A stretch of 64,000 nucleotides of DNA from an uncultured Eubacteriales bacterium (GTDB taxonomy: Bacteria; Bacillota; Clostridia; Oscillospirales; Oscillospiraceae), in NCBI GenBank assembly GCA_900552015.1, contig URXY01000001.1:23936-87935 (forward strand). Reading direction: 5' to 3'. Both the position numbers and the translations under genes were made by a program. Below, piece after piece: positions 1 through 9,672 of this stretch. Position 1 is the first letter of the stretch. Every line of letters starts with the position of its first letter. The notes beneath the pieces were generated by a model. That model was not told the origin of the DNA and made no database searches. It saw only the letters and a list, made by a program, of their open reading frames with translations.

Positions 1-546
1 GAGGTTTTCGCCCATCACCCGCCCGTCATTGATGAAGATGTGCGGGAGGAAGGTGTCGTCCTTGACGGGCTTTCCCAGCTGTTTAGGCGTTGCGGGCTGC
101 TCGTCGGGATAGAGGAGGACAGAGAGCTGCCCGTCGGTTTCGAGCACCGCGTATTTGACGCTTGTGAGGTCCGTCACGCCCTGAGAGCGGAGTTCCTCGA
201 TGAGCTCGTCGAGCGTGAAGCGGTTGTGGCGCATTGCGTCCTGCTGCACCTTGCCATCTAAAATGAGCGCCGTCGGGCTGCCGCAGATCAGCCGCCGCAG
301 GCGGATGGAGCGCACGCTCCCCCACGAGAGCAGCATCGAGAGCAATAAGAGCGTCACGATCGGGATGACGCCGTTTAAAAGCGGGATGCCGAAATCCTGC
401 ATCGGCACGGCGGCAAGGTCCGAAATGAGCAGCGTGAGCACGAGCTCGATGGGCTCGAGCTCGCCGATCTGCCGCTTGCCGAGAAGGCGCAGCCCGACCA
501 TGATGAGAAAATAGAGCACGATCGTGCGGATAAAAGCAGTAGCCAT
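1..546 (-). CDS. DUF421 (YetF-family) membrane protein, C-terminus cut by window edge
   Basis: The reading frame starts at an ATG at 546 preceded by GGGAGGATGACT and runs off the left edge, so only about 182 N-terminal residues are visible. The N-terminus has hydrophobic segments with the family pattern GLRLLGKRQIGELEPIELV, followed by SDLAAVPMQD and a second hydrophobic stretch. After that comes a soluble part containing LICGSPTALILDGKVQ and LDELIEELRSQGVTDL, typical of the YetF/YdfS cytoplasmic domain. DUF421 proteins are membrane proteins of unclear biochemical role; some members are linked to spore envelope or germination. The gene is divergent from glmS. The family call is firm; a function is not. 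Confidence 0.85.
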   Translation of the reverse strand, partial: MATAFIRTIVLYFLIMVGLRLLGKRQIGELEPIELVLTLLISDLAAVPMQDFGIPLLNGVIPIVTLLLLSMLLSWGSVRSIRLRRLICGSPTALILDGKVQQDAMRHNRFTLDELIEELRSQGVTDLTSVKYAVLETDGQLSVLLYPDEQPATPKQLGKPVKDDTFLPHIFINDGRVMGENL

Positions 547-670
547 AGTCATCCTCCCTTTTTGGGAGTTTGCCCCGCGGAGGGGCGAAATAACCGCTTT
601 CATCCGGAGAAGTCCGGTTTGAAATATATTAAAAAAACGCAGAAGTGAAAGGAGCTATGGAGTTTCTCCA

Positions 671-845
671 TCATAAGCGCCAGCGCCCGCCTTTGGCGGG
701 ACGACGAGGTGGGAAGAGGATCGAAATTTCGGCGGATGCTTCCCCGTGCCCGTGGGCGCGCACACAGCCGGCAAACATGCGGGCGACCGCAGAACAAAGG
801 GGCTGTGACCACGGGAAAAGCGACAAATGACTGCGCATTTGTCCT
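671..845 (+). ncRNA. glmS ribozyme/riboswitch
   Basis: This leader precedes glmS and carries the hallmarks of the glucosamine-6-phosphate-activated self-cleaving ribozyme. AAGCGCCAG sits at 675-683, with the expected cleavage between A676 and G677. It is followed by a short hairpin, then by the conserved core GACGAGG at about 701-707 and ATCGAAATTTCGGCGGATGC near 720-739. Cleavage of the transcript in the presence of glucosamine-6-phosphate lowers glmS expression. A stem GACAAATG/CATTTGTC at 822-843 lies at the 3' side. The exact 3' boundary is uncertain. A search with the Rfam glmS covariance model would settle the limits. Confidence 0.9.
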
Positions 846-923
846 TTTGAAGAAGCGGCTTTGCGCCGTAAAAGGGTATTTTTGCCCATTTTTCAAAAAT
901 CATCAAAAGGAGAATGTTATCAT

Positions 924-2768
<1,845 letters not shown>

Positions 2769-2773
2769 CAGAC

Positions 2774-2806
2774 GCAAAAAGGAAGCCCGAGAGGGCTTCC
2801 TTTTGT
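2774..2806. terminator. Rho-independent terminator, glmS and convergent lipoprotein gene
   Basis: A 12-bp stem (AAAAGGAAGCCC, loop GAGA, GGGCTTCCTTTT) lies 6 bases past the glmS stop. It carries A-rich and T-rich flanks on both sides, so it can end transcripts from both directions between the convergent genes. Confidence 0.9.
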
Positions 2807-2834
2807 ATTTTCTCTGTGCAGCTCAGGGGAATAT

Positions 2835-3512
2835 TTATCCCGCCAGTGCGGCGTTGACCGCATCGACAGAAAACGCCGTCCACGCAAGGTCGTCCTTTGC
2901 GTTCTGCTCGGCGATGAAGGCGTCGAAGTCTTCCTCGCTGACGCTCTCGCCGTTCAGCGTATAGGTGACGCTGCCGCTGCCATCGCTGCTCACGGCGGCA
3001 AAATCGTCGTAGACCAGCACGCCGTTTTCGAAGCGGAAGCGGGCGTAGCCGTTGTCGAACGCGCCGTTCGACCAGGCAACGGTGCCGTCTGCCTTGGGGG
3101 TCAAAAAGCCGCGGTGGACCACCTGATTGGCATAGACCGCGCCGTCAAAGCAGGTGAGGACGACGTATTCCTCGTCGCCGCTGTAGTCGATGTTCAGCAC
3201 CAGCTCGTCTGTGCCGTCGCCGTCCAGGTCGAGCAGGGCGAAGCGGGTGATCGTCCAGTCCATGTCCGAGCCGTCGACGCCCTTGGTGGCGTAGACGTCG
3301 GGCGCGCGGAAGGAGGCTGTGCTGGCCTCGACGCCGGCGTTGATGAGATTGGCCGTCGCCGTGACGTTACCGGTGAAAAAGTCTTCATAGAGATTGCCCG
3401 GCTGCGCGTCGGGCGGAGCGTCGTTAGAGTCATCCGACTGCTGCCCGCAGGCAGTCAGAAGCAAGGCAAGAGTGAGCACGGCCAAAAGCGTGCGCAGAAA
3501 ATAGCGTTTCAT
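2835..3512 (-). CDS. Predicted lipoprotein with Asp-rich FG-GAP-like repeat
   Basis: The 225-residue product starts with a lipoprotein signal: MKRY, a hydrophobic stretch, then LLTAC as lipobox with Cys22. Asp/Asn/Gln-rich linker sequence follows, so it should be anchored on the outer face of the membrane. The middle contains LLDLDGDGTDELVLNIDY, the DxDxDG calcium-binding-like motif found in FG-GAP/VCBS-type repeats. I see no catalytic signature and do not recognise a specific family. It is convergent with glmS and appears monocistronic. The start at 3512 has a purine-rich GAAAAGGAGAA upstream. A ligand-binding or surface-sensing role is possible, but this is inference. Confidence 0.75.
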   Translation of the reverse strand: MKRYFLRTLLAVLTLALLLTACGQQSDDSNDAPPDAQPGNLYEDFFTGNVTATANLINAGVEASTASFRAPDVYATKGVDGSDMDWTITRFALLDLDGDGTDELVLNIDYSGDEEYVVLTCFDGAVYANQVVHRGFLTPKADGTVAWSNGAFDNGYARFRFENGVLVYDDFAAVSSDGSGSVTYTLNGESVSEEDFDAFIAEQNAKDDLAWTAFSVDAVNAALAG

Positions 3513-3624
3513 GCAGAGTTCTCCTTTTCGATGTTTACCGCATCAGCTGCGGCAATAGGAATGATAACATGACTTTAGACGCAAGTCGTTACAGAAAAGT
3601 TGCAGTTCGGAAACAAAAAGAAAC

Positions 3625-3650
3625 AAAAAAGAGCGCCTGCGCGCCCTTTT
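3625..3650. terminator. Terminator downstream of COG2426 gene
   Basis: AAAAGAGCGC, loop CTGC, GCGCCCTTTT forms a stem immediately past the stop of the minus-strand gene at 3653. With A-rich sequence on the left it gives a T-tract in the minus-strand transcript. Confidence 0.75.
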
Positions 3651-3652
3651 CA

Positions 3653-4144
3653 TTAGAATAGAAGTGTGACGCCGTGCGTCAGGAGTGTGATGATCAGGCC
3701 CGCGATGACGACGCCGAGGAAGATGACCGGCACGGCGCGCTTTAAGCGCATATCGAGCACGGCGGCGATGAGCGCGCCCGTCCACGCGCCGGTGCCCGGC
3801 AGCGGGATGGCGACAAAGAGCAGCAGGCCCCACGTCTGATAGCGGACGACGTCGGCGCTCTTGGACCTTGCGCGCGCTTCGAGCCGCGAGACGAAGCCCT
3901 CGAGCTTTGGGATATGTACGCGCACCCACTTGAAAAGCGGACGGACGAATAGAATGATGAACGGCACGGGGATCATGTTGCCGATGAGCGAGGCGAGAAA
4001 CGCGGCGGGGATGGGCAGTCCCATCGCGACGCCCGCGGGCAGGCCGCCGCGCAGCTCGACAACGGGGAGCATCGAGATGAGCATTGTGAGCAGCGCCTCG
4101 CCGAGAGGCGTTTCGTGCAGCCAGAGAGAAACGGTATCCGCCAT
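3653..4144 (-). CDS. COG2426 small multidrug-export-like membrane protein
   Basis: The 163-residue protein starts at MADTVSLWLHETPLGEALLTM; AAAGGAGCCTC ahead of the ATG at 4144 fixes the start, although the frame is open further upstream. It has the family motif VVELRGGLPAGVAMG after the first membrane segment. Then come a re-entrant hydrophobic stretch (GNMIPVPFIILFV), a polar loop, and a second motif FVAIPLPGTGAWTGALIA followed by further membrane segments. Members of this family (small multidrug export, COG2426) are poorly characterised, and the drug-export label rests on weak evidence. The gene stands alone between two terminators. Confidence 0.85.
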   Translation of the reverse strand: MADTVSLWLHETPLGEALLTMLISMLPVVELRGGLPAGVAMGLPIPAAFLASLIGNMIPVPFIILFVRPLFKWVRVHIPKLEGFVSRLEARARSKSADVVRYQTWGLLLFVAIPLPGTGAWTGALIAAVLDMRLKRAVPVIFLGVVIAGLIITLLTHGVTLLF

Positions 4145-4256
4145 GAGGCTCCTTTCCTGTGAGAAAAACAGTATGGAAATATTACATAGCAAAAGTATAC
4201 CGCGGATGGAACGTGTGCGCAAGGGAAGAAAGGTGAAACTTTTATAAAGGATGCAC

Positions 4257-4283
4257 AAAGGCCCCGGACGAGCCGGGGCCTTT
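4257..4283 (-). terminator. Terminator of the small Asn/Gln-rich gene
   Basis: An 11-bp GC-rich stem (AAAGGCCCCGG, loop of five, CCGGGGCCTTT) starts 16 bases past the stop of the minus-strand small gene at 4299. It marks that ORF as a separate transcription unit. Confidence 0.85.
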
Positions 4284-4298
4284 GCACGGTGAGTACGC

Positions 4299-4397
4299 TC
4301 AGCGGTTATTGTTGTTCTGCTGGTCCTTGTTCTGCTTCTGCTCATTGGTCTGGTTGGTGTTCTGCTGGTTCTGATCCTTGTTGCTGCGGTTTTTCAT
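4299..4397 (-). CDS. Small Asn/Gln-rich protein, 32 residues
   Basis: The short minus-strand ORF reads MKNRSNKDQNQQNTNQTNEQ, then KQNKDQQNNNNR and a TGA stop. Support for it being real is a strong ribosome site, GGAAAGGAGGCGCAGAAACC before the ATG, and a dedicated strong terminator 16 bases after the stop. The composition is extreme: mostly Asn, Gln, Lys and Asp, with no hydrophobic residue beyond the initiator Met, so it should be unstructured and soluble. Small Asn/Gln-rich proteins of this look occur in spore-formers, and a spore-core or spore-coat role is possible, but I do not recognise the family. Confidence 0.65.
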   Translation of the reverse strand: MKNRSNKDQNQQNTNQTNEQKQNKDQQNNNNR

Positions 4398-4499
4398 GGT
4401 TTCTGCGCCTCCTTTCCGCTTGAACTGCCTGCGAGCATAGTGTGGGCGCGGGAAAGCAAAAATATACCAGATATTTTTGCAAAAAGCGCAAAATTCTTG

Positions 4500-4528
4500 T
4501 TGACAAAGCGGCAGGAAGAGAATATACT
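4500..4528 (+). promoter_or_regulatory. Sigma-A promoter of infC-rpmI-rplT
   Basis: TTGACA at 4500-4505 and TATACT at 4523-4528 are separated by exactly 17 bases, close to the vegetative consensus. Transcription should start near 4535 and produce a leader of about 165 bases before infC. Confidence 0.9.
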
Positions 4529-4534
4529 CTTAAC

Positions 4535-4698
4535 GCAAAACAAAGAAGAGCGGTGCATCTGTTCTCACCCCCAGCAGAGCGAAGGGGTCAATCATGGAAA
4601 ACAAAGCCTTCGGGCTTTTTTGTGTCATGGTACGGGTGCAGGATGTGCGCCCGTTTTTTGTTTGCGATCTTATCTTTATAAAACGGAGGTGCTTCGGT
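4535..4698 (+). promoter_or_regulatory. infC leader with two tandem attenuator hairpins
   Basis: The leader holds two intrinsic-terminator shapes in series: AAAGCC-TTCG-GGCTTTTTT at 4603-4622, and ACGGGTGCA-GGATG-TGCGCCCGT followed by six T at 4632-4659. Both lie before the infC ribosome site CGGAGGTG at 4685. Firmicute infC-rpmI-rplT operons are known to be autoregulated by L20 binding to the leader and premature termination. This arrangement fits that, although the L20 binding fold itself was not modelled here. Confidence 0.75.
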
Positions 4699-5217
4699 AT
4701 TAGCAGCAACGTGCATCAGATCAACGAAGAGATCCGGGACAGCGAGATCCGTCTCATCAGCGCGACCGGCGAGCAGCTCGGCATCATGTCTGCCGCCCAG
4801 GCGCAGCACATCGCCGACGAGCAGGGCCTTGATTTGGTCAAGATCTCCCCGCAGGCCACGCCGCCTGTGTGCAAGCTCATGGATTACGGCAAGTTCCGCT
4901 TTGAGCAGGCCAAGCGCGAGAAGGAAGCCAGAAAGAACCAGCATGTCGTCGAGATCAAGGAAGTGCGCATGTCCCCCGGTATCGACGTGGGCGATTTTAA
5001 TACCAAGCTGAAGAACGCCCAGAAATTCATTGCCGACGGCAACCGTGTCAAGGTCTCGGTCCGCTTCCGCGGCCGTGAGATGGCGCATACGGACATCGGC
5101 CGCGATCTGCTCGTGCGCTTTGCAGAGGCTGTTGCCGAGGTCGCCAACCTGGATAAAGAGCCCAAGATGGAAGGCCGCAGCATGTCGATCTTCCTTTCCC
5201 CGAAGGCGGGAAAGTAA
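4699..5217 (+). CDS. infC: Translation initiation factor IF-3
   Basis: IF-3 binds the 30S subunit, discriminates start codons and prevents premature subunit joining. The 172-residue product starts at the rare codon ATT at 4699 (ISSNVHQINEEIRDSEIRLI), with CGGAGGTG 9 bases upstream. An ATT start is a conserved feature of infC that lets IF-3 limit its own synthesis. An upstream in-frame ATG at 4594 would add 35 unrelated residues through the attenuator and is rejected. Hallmarks are DYGKFRFEQAKREKEARKNQ in the linker and VKVSVRFRGREMAHTDIGRD in the C-terminal domain. It is the first gene of infC-rpmI-rplT. Confidence 0.97.
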   Translation: MSSNVHQINEEIRDSEIRLISATGEQLGIMSAAQAQHIADEQGLDLVKISPQATPPVCKLMDYGKFRFEQAKREKEARKNQHVVEIKEVRMSPGIDVGDFNTKLKNAQKFIADGNRVKVSVRFRGREMAHTDIGRDLLVRFAEAVAEVANLDKEPKMEGRSMSIFLSPKAGK

Positions 5218-5256
5218 CTTTGAGCGCCACAACAAATACGAAAAGGAGAAACTACT

Positions 5257-5454
5257 ATGCCCAAGCTGAAAACCCACAGCGGTTCCAAAAAGAGATTCAA
5301 CCTGACCAAGACCGGCAAGGTCAAGGCCGCCAAGGCTTTCAAGAGCCACATCCTGACCAAGAAGCCCACCAAGCGTACGCGCCGTCTGCGTCAGGGCGGC
5401 TATGCTGACAAGACCACTGCCAGCACGATCCGCAAGATGATCCCCTACAAATAA
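5257..5454 (+). CDS. rpmI: 50S ribosomal protein L35
   Basis: The 65-residue, very basic protein [20 protein letters not shown] ending in IRKMIPYK is a full-length L35 of normal size. It binds 23S rRNA in the large subunit. GAAAAGGAGAAACTACT precedes the ATG. It lies 39 bases after infC and 35 bases before rplT with no terminator in between, so the three genes form the usual operon. Confidence 0.98.
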   Translation: MPKLKTHSGSKKRFNLTKTGKVKAAKAFKSHILTKKPTKRTRRLRQGGYADKTTASTIRKMIPYK

Positions 5455-5489
5455 TCAGATAACGATACGCTTTAAGGAGGCTTTACAAT

Positions 5490-5840
5490 ATGGCACGTGT
5501 TAAAGGCGCGATGATGACGCGCAAGAGAAGAAATAAGACCCTCAAGCTCGCCAAGGGCTACTGGGGCAACAAATCCCGCCACTTCAAGATGGCCAACGAG
5601 CAGGTCATGAAGTCCCTGACCTACGCTTACGTCGGCCGCCGCCTGAAGAAGAGAGATTTCCGCTCCCTGTGGATCACCCGTATCTCTGCGGCCTGCAAGC
5701 TCAACGGCATGAACTACTCCACGTTCATGCACGGCCTGAAGACCGCCGGCATCGAGATCAACCGCAAGATGCTCAGCGAGATGGCCATCAGCGATCCCGT
5801 CGCTTTCACCAAGCTCGTCGAGGTCGCCAAGAACGCCTAA
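5490..5840 (+). CDS. rplT: 50S ribosomal protein L20
   Basis: The 116-residue product [20 protein letters not shown] has the long basic N-terminal extension and the globular C-terminal domain ([31 protein letters not shown]) of L20. L20 is essential for early 50S assembly. In Firmicutes it also binds the operon leader to reduce infC-rpmI-rplT expression. TAAGGAGGCTTTACAAT precedes the ATG. The operon ends here at a strong terminator. Confidence 0.98.
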   Translation: MARVKGAMMTRKRRNKTLKLAKGYWGNKSRHFKMANEQVMKSLTYAYVGRRLKKRDFRSLWITRISAACKLNGMNYSTFMHGLKTAGIEINRKMLSEMAISDPVAFTKLVEVAKNA

Positions 5841-5850
5841 TTGGATCAGT

Positions 5851-5886
5851 AAAAAACGCCGCTGCGTATGCAGCGGCGTTTTTTTA
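5851..5886 (+). terminator. Terminator of infC-rpmI-rplT
   Basis: AAAAAACGCCGCTGC, loop GTAT, GCAGCGGCGTTTTTTT forms a strong stem with a T-tract beginning 11 bases past the rplT stop. Confidence 0.95.
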
Positions 5887-5959
5887 TACCCTGCGCCGCC
5901 TTTCCTGTGGAAAACGGCACGGGGAAAAGATCATAACGACGGAAAGAGAGAAGAACAGC

Positions 5960-7138
5960 ATGAGAAAAACGCTCAAACGAAACCTTGCCTACGACGACCG
6001 CAACCGCCGCTTTTACGTCTCGCTCTACTATGACGACGGGACGGGGAAACGCGTGCGCCGCACGCGGACCTACCGGACCATGCAGCAGGCCGAGCAGGCG
6101 CTTGCGGACTACCGCTGCGCCCAGCTCGCAAGCGGGGCGAACGCGCCGGCCTACATGACGCTCGAGGAGTGGCTGCGCTATTGGATGGAGGAGATCGTGA
6201 CGCCCAACTGCGAGGAAACGACCTGCCACGGGTATGAAAATATCCTCTCGACGCACCTCATCCCCTCACTCGGGGAGGTGGGCGTGCAGGAGCTCACGGC
6301 GATGCGCGTGCAGCAGTACTACGGCGAGCTGCGGCGCAAGGGGCTTGCCAACAACACCATCCGCAAGCATCATGTGCTGCTGCACGCGGCGCTCGGCGCA
6401 GCGATGCGCCAGGGCGTGGTGACGGGGAACGTGACGAATCTCGTCACACCGCCGGCGCATGAAGCGCCTAAGCACCGCTTTTACGACTCTCAGCAGCTAC
6501 GCACGCTCTTCCGCGCGAGCGAGGGGACGGAGCTCGAGATCGCGGTGAAGCTCGCGGGGTGTCTTGGACTGCGGCGCAGCGAGATATGCGGCCTGAAATG
6601 GCGGCACGTGGACCTTGCGCGCGGCGTTTTGACGGTGTGCGAGGTGCGTACTGCCGTGAGCGGGCGGGCGCTTGAAAAAGCACCGAAGTCCTATGCCTCC
6701 GAGCGGCGGCTCGCCTTCTGCGGCAACGAGGAGCTGTGTGCGCTGTTGCGGCGGCTGCACAGTGAGTGGCTGCGGCGGAGAAGAAAGGAACCAAAGTACA
6801 ACCCCGAAGGCTATATCGCTGTGACCGAAGCGGGTAAGCCCTACCAGCCGGACATTCTGTGCAGGTGTATTGCGCAGTTCGTCGCCGCTCAGGGTTTGCC
6901 GCCCATCTCGCTGCACGGGCTGCGGCACAGCTTTGCGAGCCTTGCCAACAGCCAAAACGTGCCGATGTTCAACATTTCAAAGGCCCTGGGCCACAGCTCG
7001 ACGGCTGTGACGAGCGCGGTGTATATGCACCTGTTCGATGATGCGGTGGCCGATGTTGTCTCGCTCGTGGCGAACGCCATCACGGGTGAGGAGACCCTCA
7101 CGGGAACAGAAACGGCAGCGCGGGCAGGGATAGAATGA
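5960..7138 (+). CDS. Tyrosine recombinase/phage-type integrase (lone)
   Basis: The 392-residue protein starts at MRKTLKRNLAYDDRNRRFYV (purine-rich GGAAAGAGAGAAGAACAGC upstream); the longer open frame back into rplT is spurious. The N-terminal AP2-like arm-binding region (YDDGTGKRVRRTRTYRT) is followed by a SAM-like core-binding domain (MTLEEWLRYWMEEIV). The catalytic domain shows Arg in GCLGLRRSEICGL, HGLRHSFASLA (HxxR), LGHSSTAVTSAVYMH with the nucleophile Tyr. No excisionase, phage or conjugation genes surround it, and no att repeat is obvious. It lies right behind a ribosomal operon, so it looks like the remnant of a departed element or a domesticated recombinase. Confidence 0.9.
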   Translation: MRKTLKRNLAYDDRNRRFYVSLYYDDGTGKRVRRTRTYRTMQQAEQALADYRCAQLASGANAPAYMTLEEWLRYWMEEIVTPNCEETTCHGYENILSTHLIPSLGEVGVQELTAMRVQQYYGELRRKGLANNTIRKHHVLLHAALGAAMRQGVVTGNVTNLVTPPAHEAPKHRFYDSQQLRTLFRASEGTELEIAVKLAGCLGLRRSEICGLKWRHVDLARGVLTVCEVRTAVSGRALEKAPKSYASERRLAFCGNEELCALLRRLHSEWLRRRRKEPKYNPEGYIAVTEAGKPYQPDILCRCIAQFVAAQGLPPISLHGLRHSFASLANSQNVPMFNISKALGHSSTAVTSAVYMHLFDDAVADVVSLVANAITGEETLTGTETAARAGIE

Positions 7139-8033
7139 GCGAGAGCAGGGCCTGCACGGCCTTGCCGCGCAGGTAGTACCTGGCGGAAAGACCGCTCTTC
7201 CCCAGCGCGCCGAGAGTCTGGCAGTGGACGCTCAGCCCGCCCCAGGCGAGCAGCACCGCGCAGGCGAGAAAGCCTGCGCGCGTGTTCGGCAGGGTCATGA
7301 CGCCATTTGTCAGCTCGAAAAAGCCGACGAGCAGCGCGCACGGCAGCGAAGAGAGAAGCTGCGCGGGCAGCGCGCGTAGGAAAAGGCACGTGAGTACCTG
7401 AAAAATGACGACAAAGGCGCAGACATTCAAAATACCTGCGAGCGCGCCCTGCACCGCGGCGGGAAAGGCCGCGGAAAGCGGTACGTGCTCCCGCTTCGCC
7501 GATGAAACAGTGCGGGATGGATGTAGCGGCGGCAGACGGCGCGTGAGCAGCATTCCCGTGAAGAGCGCTGAGGCGACGTGGATGAGATAGAGCGCCGCGC
7601 CTGCGCGCGGCGAGGCAAACACCGCCCCGCCGCAGATGCCGAGGAGAAAGCCGGGGCCTGCATTGTTGCAGAAGAGGAGTAGCCGCTCGCCCTCCTCGCG
7701 CGGGAGCACACCGCTTTCCGTCAGCTCTGCGGCGGTCCGTGCGCCGACAGGGTAGCCGCCGCAGAGACCCAGTGCCAGCGCGGCCGCGCACGCGCCGGAG
7801 AGACCGAACAGCGGGCGCATCAGCGGCGCGAGCAGCGAGGCGAGCACCTCCGATGCGCCGCAGGAGATGAGCAGCGACGAGAGCACGAAGAACGGAAACA
7901 GCGAAGGAATGACCGTCTGCGCGCAGAGCACGAGCGCATCGTGCGCGGCCTGCGTCCCCGTATCCGGAAAGAGCAGCAGCGAAAGAAGGCAGAAAAGCGT
8001 CGCGGCCATCGCCGCACACACGCGAAATTTCAT
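7098..8033 (-). CDS. Sporulation integral membrane protein, YlbJ-like (nucleoside-recognition/Gate domain)
   Basis: The 311-residue multi-pass membrane protein starts MKFRVCAAMAATLFCLLSLL with GGGGGTGACGGAC ahead of the ATG at 8033; the longer frame upstream is rejected. It has the YlbJ pattern TVIPSLFPFFVLSSLL, GLCGGYPVGARTAAEL, FCNNAGPGFLLGICG and a second Gate-like repeat (GFFELTNGVMTL). YlbJ-type proteins are required for heat-resistant spores in Bacillus. It is divergent from yqfC-yqfD, themselves sporulation genes, which supports the role. Its 3' end overlaps the lone integrase tail-to-tail by 41 bases. Confidence 0.85.
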   Translation of the reverse strand: MKFRVCAAMAATLFCLLSLLLFPDTGTQAAHDALVLCAQTVIPSLFPFFVLSSLLISCGASEVLASLLAPLMRPLFGLSGACAAALALGLCGGYPVGARTAAELTESGVLPREEGERLLLFCNNAGPGFLLGICGGAVFASPRAGAALYLIHVASALFTGMLLTRRLPPLHPSRTVSSAKREHVPLSAAFPAAVQGALAGILNVCAFVVIFQVLTCLFLRALPAQLLSSLPCALLVGFFELTNGVMTLPNTRAGFLACAVLLAWGGLSVHCQTLGALGKSGLSARYYLRGKAVQALLSLILSLPALPFLFP

Positions 8034-8145
8034 GTCCGTCACCCCCGCAGAGAGCCTATGCGGAGGAACCGGCGAACTTGCCGCCGCTCGGACAGGCAAC
8101 ATGGCGCGGGAAAGCGCATAAGGTTTTGGCAAAGGGGAGATGACG

Positions 8146-8430
8146 ATGGAACGAAACGAGCGGCCCCGTCACGCCATGACGCGCGCGGCCGAGCTTTTTG
8201 ACCTGCCGGCGGATATCGTGGCGGGCCTGTGCCATTTGGAGATGATCGGCGACCGCCAGCTCTTTTTGGAGGGCCACGGCGGGATACTGTCCTATGGAAC
8301 GGAGAGGATCGATATCAACGCCGGACCGCTCATCCTGCGCGTGCATGGCGAAGGTCTGGCGCTTTGCAGCATGACGGACGCGGAGGTGCGCATCTCCGGC
8401 AGGATCGACGCGGTGGAATATGTGAGATGA
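8146..8430 (+). CDS. yqfC: Sporulation protein YqfC (YabP/YqfC family)
   Basis: The 94-residue protein belongs to the YabP/YqfC family: LFDLPADIVAGLCHLEMIGD, LFLEGHGGILSYGTERI, INAGPLILRVHGEGLALCSM, and VRISGRIDAVEYV at the end. Two ATGs are close together, at 8140 and 8146. The site AAAGGGGAG abuts the first, so the second is the better start. In Bacillus yqfC is under sporulation control and lies directly upstream of yqfD, as here. The gap to yqfD is 7 bases. The molecular function is not established. Confidence 0.9.
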   Translation: MERNERPRHAMTRAAELFDLPADIVAGLCHLEMIGDRQLFLEGHGGILSYGTERIDINAGPLILRVHGEGLALCSMTDAEVRISGRIDAVEYVR

Positions 8431-8437
8431 GGGCAAA

Positions 8438-9649
8438 ATGCTGAAAAAAACAGTCAAGCTGCTGCGCGGCAGCGTGCGCGTGCGTGCGCAGAGCGTTTAT
8501 CCCGAGCGGGTGCTGAACCTGTGCTCGGCGCGGGGTATCGAATTCTGGGACCTCAAATGGCTGAGCGCGTCAGAGCTGTCGTTCTGTCTTTCGCGCAGAG
8601 ACCTGCGCACGCTGCGGCGGGCGGCGGAGGGCATCGAAGCAGAGCTCTCGGTCGAGAGCACGGCGGGCGCGCCGTTTTTTCTCGCGCGCTTTCGCCGCCG
8701 CTACGCGCTGCTTGCAGGCGGGGCGCTGTGCTGTGCGCTGCTGCTCGTGAATTCACTTTTTATCTGGGACTTTGAGGTGACGGGCAACGAGAAAGTACCG
8801 ACGGAGAGCATCCTGCGCGCGCTGCGCGAACAGGGCGTGCACCGGGGGACCTTCGCCTATTCCTTTAAGTCGCAGGATATCTGCAACCGTGTGCTGCCGG
8901 AGCTGAATGACCTCTGCTGGCTCGCTGTCAATGTGCGCGGCTGCAAGGCCTATGTGCAGGTGCGCGAGCGCGTGCGCGCACCCGAGCGGGTAAACGAGAG
9001 CGCGCCAACGAATGTTATCGCAAAGCGCGCAGGCCTTGTGACGAAGGTCCGCGCGCTGGACGGAGAGAAGAAGGTCCTGCCCGGCACGAGCGTGCAGGCA
9101 GGACAGCTCCTCATCGCGGGCGTGGTGGAGACCGGTGGGACGGAAAAGCCGAGCGTCGCCACGCGCTTTTTGGCCGGCAAGGGCGAGGTGTGGGCACGTA
9201 CATGGTATGAGCTGAGCGTGCGCATTCCGCTCACCTATGAGCAAAAGACCTACACCGGCGGCGAAAAGCGGCGGTTTTCGCTGCTCTGGGGCGAAAAACG
9301 GCTGAAAATTGGCGCAAATGGGAGTAGCATTTGCCATAGCGATCGTGATAAAATAAAGAATCAAACACCATGGTCGCTCTTCGGCCTTGTCTCGCTCCCC
9401 ATCACGTGGGAGAAGGAGACGTATCTGCCCTACGAAACGATCCTCGTCACGCGCACGCGCGCGGAGGCGGAAAATATCGGGGAGGAAGTGCTCAAAGCAC
9501 AGCTCGCCGCCCTTCTCGGAAAGGACGGCAGCGTGACGAGCGAGCGCGTCGCCTCCGCCGTGCAGGGCGATACGCTGCTCGTGACGCTCAGCGCGGAATG
9601 CGAGGAGCAGATCGGGCGGGAGGTGCCGATCGCGATCGACGAAGGATAG
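8438..9649 (+). CDS. yqfD: Sporulation protein YqfD
   Basis: The 403-residue protein begins with a cytoplasmic part (RVLNLCSARGIEFWDLKWLS, LRTLRRAAEGI) and a single membrane segment near residues 92-112 (YALLAGGALCCALLLVNSLF). A large extracytoplasmic part follows, with a POTRA-like start (FEVTGNEKVPTESILRAL) and NDLCWLAVNVRGCKAYVQVRE, characteristic of YqfD. In Bacillus YqfD is needed for stage IV of sporulation. It is translated from ATG 8438 after TGAGGGC. It is followed by phoH after 23 bases, so the operon continues. A stretch near 9310-9365 is locally AT-rich but stays in frame. Confidence 0.9.
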   Translation: MLKKTVKLLRGSVRVRAQSVYPERVLNLCSARGIEFWDLKWLSASELSFCLSRRDLRTLRRAAEGIEAELSVESTAGAPFFLARFRRRYALLAGGALCCALLLVNSLFIWDFEVTGNEKVPTESILRALREQGVHRGTFAYSFKSQDICNRVLPELNDLCWLAVNVRGCKAYVQVRERVRAPERVNESAPTNVIAKRAGLVTKVRALDGEKKVLPGTSVQAGQLLIAGVVETGGTEKPSVATRFLAGKGEVWARTWYELSVRIPLTYEQKTYTGGEKRRFSLLWGEKRLKIGANGSSICHSDRDKIKNQTPWSLFGLVSLPITWEKETYLPYETILVTRTRAEAENIGEEVLKAQLAALLGKDGSVTSERVASAVQGDTLLVTLSAECEEQIGREVPIAIDEG

Positions 9650-9672
9650 CATCTTTCAGGAGGAAATACAGC

